A stretch of 64,000 nucleotides of DNA from Atrichornis clamosus (taxonomy: Eukaryota; Chordata; Aves; Passeriformes; Menuridae), in contig WBMZ01009478.1 in the NCBI GenBank assembly GCA_013400975.1, positions 62,001 to 126,000 of the forward strand, read 5' to 3'. Made by a program: the position numbers and the translations under genes. The notes under the pieces were generated by a model. It made no database searches and was not told the DNA's origin. It saw nothing but the letters and a program-made list of their open reading frames with translations. Shown here piece after piece: positions 62,501 through 64,000 of the stretch (positions within the stretch are counted from its first letter, which is position 1; each line of letters starts with the position of its first letter).

Positions 62501-63446
62501 AGCAAATCAGAGGTTAGGCCGGGCTTTGCGCCTTCCTGCCTTGAAACAACGTAATGCAATCAGAACAGAAGCCGAGTGTTAAGGAACTTAGCTGGATGTT
62601 GTTCTCTCTGATGAAACATTCTTACCAAGTGTTAATTGCTGTTAGCAGGGAGCGATGTTATCCCTATAGGAGGCTCATCCCGGGGAGCTTTGGAGGGGAA
62701 GGAGGTGTAGAAATAAAAAAATAATAAAAATGAACACATGGGGTGTAAAATCTTGGAGCTGTTGAAAACCAGTGAAGGGAAAACTGTTGCCAAGCACAAT
62801 ACCTGGATATGGGGGCAGGGAGCAGGGAGTGGTTTCCAAAGGCTCCGGAGAGTTTTCAAGCCCGAGGCTCCGAGGGTGCACTCTCAGAGTCAGTTTAAAA
62901 AGCACTTCTGAAATGTGTATCTTGCCTTTTAATTCCTCTGGAATACATGTTGTGGCCAGGTCGTGTGTGGCTTCAGGAGGGCCAGAGCAAAACCAGGACT
63001 AGTGAGGCAGCCCCTGCTGCTCAAGACAGTTCAGTAAATCCTGGGATTGGAGGAGAACACCCAGATTATCTTTGTGCAGGAAAAGCTCCTTGCCCAGAGC
63101 TAACTACCCACATTTATGTGCATTTCCCACTGCCCCGGAGCTCCCGTTATGCAACTGGCCACCCCTGTTTGTTTGGAGGTTTGTATTTTAATAGTGCAAA
63201 GCCATTTACACAAAGCTGTGTAAAACCCAGGATTTAGCTGTGTAAGGAAGAGCAGGAACAGATGCCTGTGGCCAGAGCTGCTGGCGCAGAGCTCAGACCT
63301 CCCCAGGCTGGGCCACCTCCCTCCCTGACAGCTGACATGGCAAACTAACCCTGCTTCCCTTTGTCTTTGCCCCCAGTGCCTGCTGGCAGAAGCAGTCGGT
63401 CTTGGACACTGCAGAGCATCTCCTTTACCCCCAAAATGAGAACCAG
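5404..63446 (+). CDS. Partial gene for a tandem NDK-like repeat protein, 20 exons seen
   Basis: Twenty exons joined by phase give 3135 nt, 1045 codons, with no stop. Introns are GT-AG except the last, which is GC-AG. Each of five clear modules shows a hydrophobic first strand, a helix, a (F/L)xVxG-type second strand followed by a short helix, then a (S/D)G-type strand with an N/D-A-V/F turn. This is the order of the nucleoside diphosphate kinase fold. Modules cover about residues 221-350 (exons 5-6), 385-525 (8-10), 552-698 (11-12), 727-872 (14-16) and 927 to the end (18-20). Residues 18-150 (exons 1-3) may be a further one. Catalytic residues are largely lost, so a structural or binding role is inferred. 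The start and end of the protein lie outside the window. Ciliary function is a guess from other multi-NDK proteins; DNAAF8 (C16orf71) is an untested idea for its identity. Numbering in all entries starts at the first residue of exon 1. Confidence 0.85.
5596..8060 (+). other. Intron 1
   Basis: Bounded by GTGAGT and TTTCCAG. It contains a 19-bp direct repeat at 7400-7440. I saw no CR1 fragment and no supported exon. An open stretch at 6606-6914 lacks usable splice sites and family features. Confidence 0.7.
7400..7440. repeat. Two-copy 19-bp direct repeat
   Basis: The unit 'actgagattcacaataat' occurs twice at a period of 19 bases, with one T-to-C difference. Confidence 0.85.
8061..8216 (+). CDS. 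Exon 2 (residues 65-116)
   Basis: Acceptor GGCTTTCCAG and donor GTGAGT, phase 0 in and out, 52 codons. The exon opens with a basic, proline-containing linker (VPPVKRKDGPKAP). It then carries FEVLGLQQAWREEGLALYA, which lines up with the second strand and following helix of the clear NDK-like modules (compare FELLGLKWLPRLTRCQARE in exon 12). The end is serine- and glutamine-rich. This similarity is the main reason to think exons 1-3 form a divergent NDK-like module, though no catalytic residue is visible. Confidence 0.78.
9847..10047 (-). repeat. CR1 LINE fragment
   Basis: Begins 'catggaatcatgg' and 'tttgggttggaaggggctg' and continues through 'caggttgctccaagcccc' and 'gccagggcctcaccaccctc', the complement of a CR1 3' end. 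It is more diverged than the copies at 21727 and 63763. Confidence 0.9.
11309..11840 (-). repeat. CR1 LINE fragment, about 530 bp
   Basis: Starts with 'atcacagaatcacagaattt' and continues with 'gatcatccagtccagctcct'. It belongs to the same subfamily as the copy at 26101. It runs further 5' into CR1 than most copies here, down to the 'tgaggctgcaccagggcaga' part. Confidence 0.92.
12062..12200 (-). repeat. CR1 LINE fragment
   Basis: Reads 'aatcatagaatggtttgggt' then 'tggaagggaccttgaagatg', ending near 'ttggacactccaggga'. Minus orientation, short 3' end only. Confidence 0.92.
12548..12742 (+). CDS. Exon 3 (residues 117-181)
   Basis: Acceptor CGTTGCAG and donor GTACTG, phase 0 in and out, 65 codons. 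It encodes an acidic start (TAEDVQ), a stretch FYQEVSAFLTSTWLPDVIWW and then a proline- and leucine-rich tail. FY followed by a helix and FLTS recalls the NDK segment between the second strand and the third strand (normally FY...LV.FMTSGP). The glycine-proline is absent and the rest of the fold is not recognisable. With exons 1 and 2 it may complete a degenerate module; otherwise it is an unclassified linker domain. Confidence 0.75.
13918..14083 (-). repeat. CR1 LINE fragment
   Basis: Reads 'cacagagtcatggaatcaca' then 'catcccctgccatgggcagg' and 'gctccaagccccgtccaacc'. Minus orientation, truncated at 'gggttgggaagccac'. Confidence 0.92.
15337..15353. repeat. Poly-T tract (T17)
   Basis: Seventeen consecutive T bases within intron 3. 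No retroposed element was recognised beside it. Confidence 0.95.
15579..15615. repeat. CT/CA/GACA microsatellite
   Basis: A short CT run passes into about nine CA units and then three CAGA-type units. It lies within intron 3. Confidence 0.95.
21033..21149 (+). CDS. Exon 4 (residues 182-220)
   Basis: Acceptor TGCATTTCAG and donor GTAAAG, phase 0 in and out, 39 codons. It encodes AVEKVFAVPKGFYWQTVESD followed by an acidic stretch ending RDTDTE. It lies directly before the first strand of the module in exons 5-6, so it is probably a linker or the C-terminal edge of the preceding segment. I do not recognise a domain in it. Confidence 0.72.
21150..23447 (+). other. Intron 4
   Basis: A 2.3-kb intron that holds one 540-bp CR1 fragment (21727-22265). 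No other feature was recognised. Confidence 0.7.
21727..22265 (-). repeat. CR1 LINE fragment, about 540 bp
   Basis: Starts 'gagtcacagagccgcagact', passes through 'gctccaagccccgtccaacc' and 'gggaacaattccttccc', and extends 5' into 'tctcctggagcccctttaga' and 'ccccagagctgggcacagcc'. The 266-codon minus-strand open frame over this stretch (21815-22615) is mostly translated CR1 3' sequence, not a gene. Confidence 0.94.
23448..23592 (+). CDS. Exon 5: first half of NDK-like module (residues 221-269)
   Basis: Acceptor GCTGTCCAG and donor GTGAGC, phase 0 in, phase 1 out. It encodes a first strand (VAVVLLFETLFRSPLDT), a helix (HHMLQLVLGSG) and a second strand with its follow-on (LDVCGLCLLYPGQDLLLSS), the opening half of the NDK fold. 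The usual KPD after the first strand is missing: the corresponding part reads FETLFRSP. Together with exon 6 it makes the first clear module of the array. Confidence 0.84.
25281..25345 (-). repeat. CR1 LINE remnant
   Basis: The stretch 'ggaaagaaccttaaggacca' followed by 'ttccaacccctgccacaggc' and 'agggacacttcca' is a diverged, very short CR1 3' end in minus orientation. Confidence 0.75.
25492..25559. repeat. 24-bp tandem repeat, about 2.8 copies
   Basis: The unit combines 'aggccaggtaaccaggtg' with 'gtcctc' and repeats at a 24-base period from 25492, with one substitution (gcc to gac) before the last partial copy. Each copy contains CAGGTAACC, which resembles a splice donor. It lies about 100 bases upstream of exon 6. 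Confidence 0.9.
25662..25902 (+). CDS. Exon 6: second half of NDK-like module (residues 269-349)
   Basis: Acceptor GTTTCCACAG and donor GTGATG, phase 1 in, phase 2 out. After a short serine-rich lead it encodes PPVLALAVRGPKARGTLQDI, which matches the NDK strand-turn-helix that normally reads GPVxAxxxxGxNAV. Later it has LCLWFGGR, in the place of LRxxFGx. The place where NAVHGS would stand reads AAGILPPAS, so the catalytic histidine is gone. High GC content contrasts with the flanking intron. Confidence 0.82.
26101..26350 (-). repeat. CR1 LINE fragment
   Basis: Reads 'gatcatccagtccagctcct' then 'cctggagctctggcagcctt' and ends near 'tgacacagctccagctg'. It is of the same subfamily as 11309-11840. 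Confidence 0.92.
27190..27626 (+). repeat. CR1 LINE fragment, about 435 bp
   Basis: Sense orientation, from 'cagagctggggaaggggctg' through 'ctccctgacaggagggagca' to the tail 'aatgattctatgattc', the usual CR1 3' terminus. The minus-strand copy at 59192-59740 covers the same region. Confidence 0.93.
28915..29021 (+). CDS. Exon 7: linker between modules (residues 349-385)
   Basis: Acceptor GTTTTTCTGCAG and donor GTCAGT, phase 2 in, phase 1 out. It encodes a serine- and alanine-rich stretch (SSQSPSSTGAAAD), a charged helix-like part (KEKIDLQDLMLPRPP) and AMLVSTTKG. It connects the module of exons 5-6 to the module that begins in exon 8. I see no domain in it. Support comes from splice sites, an open frame and an exact phase fit on both sides. 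Confidence 0.74.
29022..31996 (+). other. Intron 7
   Basis: A 3.0-kb intron with a purine-rich tract (29916-30003). I saw no CR1 in it and no further exon. Confidence 0.72.
29916..30003. repeat. Purine-rich low-complexity tract
   Basis: About 88 bases made almost only of A and G, for example 'aaaggaacagaaagtggaag' followed by 'agaaggaaaatggagaaggg'. No repeat period is evident. Confidence 0.85.
31997..32151 (+). CDS. Exon 8: first half of NDK-like module (residues 385-436)
   Basis: Acceptor TTTGATCCAG and donor GTACTG, phase 1 in, phase 0 out. It encodes the first strand DIILLVSPVVSPSAYGAV, a helix ending SGCARR, and GFVLQGLRQLQLSAQQALVL. The last stretch is a good match to the NDK second strand and helix (G-F-x-I/V-x-G/A-x-R/K-x-x-x-L-S-x-x-Q-A). 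The KPD motif is replaced by SPV. The exon is strikingly GC-rich and is one of the surest in the window. Confidence 0.9.
32152..33413 (+). other. Intron 8
   Basis: A 1.26-kb intron between GTACTG and TTTATTTCAG. No repeat or other feature was recognised. Confidence 0.75.
33414..33558 (+). CDS. Exon 9: middle of NDK-like module (residues 437-484)
   Basis: Acceptor TCTTTATTTCAG, donor GTAATG, phase 0 in, phase 1 out. It opens with LAVFCPGKSSSSPDGPARGE, a loop longer than in ordinary NDK, and then gives RGHCLVLLLRRENARHHIPA, the strand-turn-helix where NDK has GPVxAxxxxGxNAV. A second donor-like GTGAGA lies seven bases before the chosen end, but its use would break the frame of exon 10. Confidence 0.84.
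33811..34064 (-). repeat. Older CR1 LINE fragment
   Basis: Reads 'cttggaagggacctcagaag' then 'tccaacatcctgctcagca' and 'gggctttttt'. It is a diverged CR1 subfamily different from the common one in this window. Confidence 0.78.
34126..34198 (+). repeat. Short CR1 LINE tail
   Basis: The stretch 'gacttggatgatccttgtgg' followed by 'gtccctctcagctcaggacc' and 'tgtgatcctatga' is a sense CR1 3' terminus. Confidence 0.75.
36327..36455 (+). CDS. Exon 10: end of NDK-like module (residues 485-528)
   Basis: Acceptor TTCTGAGCACAG and donor GTAGGT, phase 1 in, phase 1 out. It encodes a helix (GLMDELAEPGPG), an alanine- and proline-rich loop, and then DPSDRFHGAAYSQGLLHTL. The His-Gly pair (His515) stands where catalytic NDKs have His-Gly-Ser, so this is the only clear module that may keep the phospho-accepting histidine. 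The rest of the active site is not preserved, so activity is doubtful. Exons 10 to 13 are all symmetric 1-1. Confidence 0.83.
36456..37972 (+). other. Intron 10
   Basis: A 1.5-kb intron with a CR1 fragment starting about 60 bases after the donor (36512-36655), followed by roughly 1 kb of AT-rich DNA with several TTAATTA-type words around 36850-36900. Confidence 0.75.
36512..36655 (-). repeat. CR1 LINE fragment
   Basis: Reads 'ccaccccctgccgtgggcag' then 'ggttgctccaagcctcgtcc' and ends at 'gggatgaggcagccacat'. Minus orientation. The 3' terminal part of the element is poorly preserved. Confidence 0.92.
37973..38167 (+). CDS. Exon 11: linker and start of NDK-like module (residues 528-593)
   Basis: Acceptor CCCTGGGCAG and donor GTGATC, phase 1 in, phase 1 out. 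The first part is a proline- and histidine-containing linker with LDFFCHRTYAADPG. Then comes EQVVMLTVVGMEALKSAGEL and LHQILLPGL, a first strand and helix as in the other modules. KPD is replaced by VGMEA. A phase-1 intron separates this from the second strand in exon 12, an arrangement not seen in the other modules. Confidence 0.84.
38168..39384 (+). other. Intron 11
   Basis: A 1.2-kb intron between GTGATC and CGACTTGCAG with no recognised repeat or other gene. Confidence 0.75.
39385..39711 (+). CDS. Exon 12: body of NDK-like module, longest exon (residues 593-702)
   Basis: Acceptor CGACTTGCAG and donor GTAAGG, phase 1 in and out, 109 codons. It encodes GFELLGLKWLPRLTRCQARE (second strand and helix), WQSSLAT followed by LMSGPVLVCALRGIDAFAAL (the SGPV strand and turn), and TFRQAILFFTEADL (the last helix with an FF end as in NDK). 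The stretch before the last helix reads MALTPEV, so the histidine loop is lost. Other modules have a phase-0 intron between the second strand and SGP; it is missing here. Best evidence after exons 14-16 that these are NDK-like folds. Confidence 0.93.
39712..41363 (+). other. Intron 12
   Basis: A 1.65-kb intron with one very short CR1 tail (40521-40577). Nothing else was recognised. Confidence 0.72.
40521..40577 (+). repeat. CR1 LINE tail remnant
   Basis: The stretch 'gagggttggaacaagatggt' followed by 'cccttccaacccaagccatt' and 'ctgggattttatga' is the sense 3' end of CR1. Confidence 0.85.
41364..41438 (+). CDS. Exon 13: short basic linker (residues 702-727)
   Basis: Acceptor TTCCTCTTCCAG and donor GTAAGC, phase 1 in and out, 25 codons. 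It encodes DAEHRPAMKYLPPPG followed by RSSRTAGKAT, a proline- then arginine/lysine-rich linker between two modules. Exons 12 and 14 would also join in frame without it, so it could be an optional cassette. Splice sites are strong and phases fit, but no domain helps confirm it. Confidence 0.72.
41439..44919 (+). other. Intron 13
   Basis: A 3.5-kb intron. It holds AT-rich DNA and scattered A-rich tracts, but no CR1 fragment or gene was recognised. Confidence 0.7.
44920..45089 (+). CDS. Exon 14: first half of best-conserved NDK-like module (residues 727-783)
   Basis: Acceptor TTTGTTCCAG and donor GTTGGT, phase 1 in, phase 0 out. It encodes QVLCTVLLVKPGVWSHSL, with the Lys-Pro of NDK (Lys738 at the place of Lys12 in NME1), then LPRILRHLHLEK as helix and FSVVGMKHIDLEAATACSL as second strand and helix. 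This is the closest match to NDK in the window. The aspartate of KPD is glycine here. Confidence 0.92.
46801..47165 (-). repeat. CR1 LINE fragment of an older subfamily
   Basis: Reads 'ctggggttggaagggacctc' then 'gatcatccagtcccaacccc' and 'agggcagggtcacc', with the body 'ccttcctgggcagcctattc' and 'aaggaagttcttcctcatgc'. Minus orientation, diverged from the common copies. Confidence 0.88.
49160..49259. repeat. Two-copy 50-bp tandem duplication
   Basis: Two units at exactly 50-base spacing share 'ctggatg' and 'tattcagatggagg' with about six differences. Confidence 0.88.
50104..50299 (+). CDS. Exon 15: second half of best-conserved NDK-like module (residues 784-849)
   Basis: Acceptor TTTCTTTCCAG and donor GTAGGT, phase 0 in, phase 1 out. 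It encodes LTSGTALVLCLQRPNAVKKL, then MDLLGPEDPKLAQ and LWRAQYGTSTVQNGFYG. These follow the NDK order SGP-strand, NAV turn, LGP.(N/D)P, LRxxYGT and NAVHG. By eye, Arg835 corresponds to Arg105 and Asn845 to Asn115 of NME1. The position of the catalytic His118 is Tyr848, that of Arg88 is Met815 and that of Thr94 is Glu821, so phosphotransfer is not expected. Confidence 0.94.
50300..53732 (+). other. Intron 15
   Basis: A 3.4-kb intron between GTAGGT and TTTATCTCTCAG. It splits the glycine codon of the FYGS motif. No repeat of a known family was recognised. Confidence 0.72.
53733..53827 (+). CDS. Exon 16: end of best-conserved NDK-like module (residues 849-880)
   Basis: Acceptor TTTATCTCTCAG and donor GTAGGA, phase 1 in, phase 0 out. 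It encodes GSRSYPVAVWDMKLFFPEGL, which joins exon 15 to give FYGSRS and ends in FFPE, exactly where NDK has HGSDS...FFFPE. A cysteine pair (LCCAQC) and acidic residues follow. The fit across the splice in both sequence and phase confirms both exons. Confidence 0.92.
53828..54799 (+). other. Intron 16
   Basis: A 0.97-kb intron between GTAGGA and TCCTGCAG. No repeat or other element was recognised. Confidence 0.75.
54800..54920 (+). CDS. Exon 17: inter-module linker (residues 881-921)
   Basis: Acceptor CCCTCCTGCAG and donor GTAAGG, phase 0 in, phase 1 out. It encodes IYNLKCDPILSLGIRKPRKI then a basic and serine-rich stretch ending GSEQPGSPG. It connects the modules of exons 14-16 and 18-20. 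No domain is recognised. Splice signals are strong and phases fit both neighbours. Confidence 0.8.
54921..56858 (+). other. Intron 17
   Basis: A 1.9-kb intron with an AAAAT-type microsatellite (56113-56139). It ends in a CAGCAG tandem acceptor, so the last three bases may be exonic in some transcripts. Confidence 0.75.
56113..56139. repeat. AAAAT/AAT microsatellite
   Basis: A run of AAAAT and AAT units, 'ataaaataaaataataaaat', within intron 17. Confidence 0.93.
56859..57076 (+). CDS. Exon 18: first half of last NDK-like module (residues 921-993)
   Basis: Acceptor TTTTCCCAGCAG and donor GTAGGG, phase 1 in, phase 0 out. Using the first AG of the tandem CAGCAG would add one codon in frame. It encodes CQTTCLVLPGMILRGSEP as first strand, VELLEELVGSG as helix and LAVTGARLAVLDSPQALCI as second strand and helix. 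KPD is replaced by LPGMI. The exon is very GC-rich. The same phase pattern (1 in, 0 out) is found in exons 8 and 14. Confidence 0.9.
57077..58994 (+). other. Intron 18
   Basis: A 1.9-kb intron with one large CR1 fragment in sense orientation (57470-58003). No other element was recognised. Confidence 0.75.
57470..58003 (+). repeat. CR1 LINE fragment, about 530 bp
   Basis: Sense copy from 'gtgctggatccagctcgggg' through 'tgggatattgggaaggaatt' and 'gcacaggttgcccagagaag' to 'ggtcccttccaaccc' and 'accattctgggattctc'. A 324-codon minus-strand open frame across it (57321-58295) is antisense to the element and not a gene. Confidence 0.95.
58995..59080 (+). CDS. Exon 19: middle of last NDK-like module (residues 994-1022)
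   Basis: Acceptor CCTCTCTTGCAG and donor GTAAGG, phase 0 in, phase 2 out. It encodes CSLLKDGLCLVLAAQWDSAVTSL then GSLLD, aligning with the SGP strand and NAV turn of the other modules (compare LTSGTALVLCLQRPNAVKKL in exon 15). It is the short counterpart of exons 9 and 15. Confidence 0.86.
59192..59740 (-). repeat. CR1 LINE fragment with internal gap base
   Basis: Reads 'ggaattgctgaggttggaag', 'ccttccatgacgaaattttc' and 'ctccagccccttccccagct', the complement of CR1. It is interrupted by the N at 59651 and a 36-bp exact duplication either side of it. Confidence 0.92.
59615..59687. other. Assembly join: 36-bp duplication around a single N
   Basis: Bases 59615-59650 and 59652-59687 are identical, from 'cagggctggacatgctccag' to 'cccctcgatgtctgta', separated by one N at 59651. 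This is what two unmerged overlapping contig ends look like. Confidence 0.9.
59929..59956. repeat. A-rich tract
   Basis: A run of A bases broken only by one CCC near 59943-59945. No retroposed gene was recognised beside it. Confidence 0.9.
61031..61070. repeat. Two-copy 20-bp direct repeat
   Basis: The unit 'ctcccaaacagcaggatcca' occurs twice in a row, with only the final base differing. Confidence 0.92.
63377..63446 (+). CDS. Exon 20: last exon seen, GC-type donor (residues 1022-1045)
   Basis: Acceptor TTTGCCCCCAG, phase 2 in, phase 0 out, ending in CAG before GCAAGT. It encodes SACWQKQSVLDTAEHLLYPQ and then NENQ, continuing exon 19 (LLD|SACW). HLLYPQ stands where the other modules have LRxxYGT, so the histidine-loop part should come in the next exon, outside the window. 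GC donors are rare, but CAG|GCAAGT is their ideal context, and no in-frame GT donor lies close by. Confidence 0.74.
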
Positions 63447-64000
63447 GCAAGTAGAGAAGTTTCTGGTGCAGATACGTGTCCTTTGTGCCCCTGTGATGAA
63501 TGAAACTTGTCAATGTTGCTTGAAATTTTGAAGAAAATGGTAACTTTTGTGAGACAGAGCTGGTGCCTGGTGACTGCCCCAAGCCTTGGCTTAGAGTGAG
63601 AGCCCAGAACATGGGGAAGGTGGGGCCAAAATCCTATCAAACTTTCTCCTACATTGCAGTGGCGACAGTTTTGAATCAAAACATTTTGAGATATTGATAA
63701 AGATTCCATATTTTCCATAGAAATTCTGTTACTTTTTGTGAAAAATCAACACTTAGGAAAATATCATAGAATCACAGGATGGTTTGCATTGGAGGGACCG
63801 TAAAGCCCATCTCATTCCACCCCCTGCCATGGGCAGGGACACCTCCCACTATCCCAGGTTGCTCCAAGCCCCGTCCAACCTGGCCTTGGACACTTCCAGG
63901 GATGGGGCAGCCACAGCTTCTCTGGGCAACCTGTGCCAGGGCCTCTCCACCCTCACAGCCAAGAATTTCAAATATCTGTGATATTTGTCAAAAATTAGTG
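63447..64000 (+). other. Intron 20, partial
   Basis: Begins with GCAAGT and runs to the window edge. It contains a CR1 fragment (63763-63968). Confidence 0.65.
63763..63968 (-). repeat. CR1 LINE fragment
   Basis: Reads 'tcatagaatcacaggatggt', 'ccaccccctgccatgggcag' and 'ggttgctccaagccccgtcc', ending in 'cctctccaccctcacag'. Minus orientation, well preserved. Confidence 0.94.

Larger units (their letters stand above)
59081..63376 (+). other. Intron 19
   Basis: A 4.3-kb intron with a CR1 fragment (59192-59740), an assembly gap base inside it (59651), an A-rich tract (59929-59956) and a 20-bp direct repeat (61031-61070). An open stretch at 61612-62309 has no family content and is not taken as coding. 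Confidence 0.7.

Noticed and set aside
1..64000. CRISPR arrays, tRNA or rRNA genes, bacterial operons
   Set aside because: None seen; the spliced structure and CR1 content identify the sequence as vertebrate nuclear DNA.

Overview
The window looks like bird nuclear DNA. It carries at least 18 pieces of avian-type CR1 LINE, recognisable by the ending that reads 'ggtcccttccaaccc' on the sense strand and by the matching 3' body. It has small exons separated by introns of 0.9 to 8.3 kb with canonical splice sites, and no sign of bacterial or organellar genes. A single N at 59651 flanked by an exact 36-bp duplication shows that this is a draft assembly.

Reading splice sites and frames together gives one large plus-strand gene that fills almost the whole window. 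I can support 20 coding exons from 5404 to 63446. All intron phases agree, and the joined frame is 3135 nt (1045 codons) without a stop. Neither the first nor the last exon is inside the window. The first supported exon starts in phase 0 after an acceptor, and the last one ends at a GC-type donor. One more weak candidate exon lies upstream at 2116-2199.

The encoded protein is a chain of divergent nucleoside-diphosphate-kinase-like (NDK/NME-like) modules. Five are clear: exons 5-6, 8-10, 11-12, 14-16 and 18-20 (incomplete). A sixth, very divergent one may be formed by exons 1-3. The best preserved module (exons 14-16) keeps a KP dipeptide, an LTSG strand entry, a PNAV turn, an RAQYGT segment and an FFPE end. 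The residue that would be the catalytic histidine is tyrosine, so the array looks like a non-catalytic scaffold. Modules repeat a gene structure as well: a phase-1 intron before the first strand, then a phase-0 intron before the second half.

I do not recognise the gene with certainty. Multi-NDK proteins of vertebrates (NME5, NME7, NME8, NME9) are mostly ciliary, so a ciliary or axonemal role is a reasonable guess. A DNAAF8 (C16orf71/DAAP1) relationship occurred to me but could not be tested. Between exons there are CR1 fragments (13 antisense and 5 sense to the gene), short tandem repeats, low-complexity tracts and otherwise unremarkable intron DNA. I saw no RNA gene, no promoter and no second gene.
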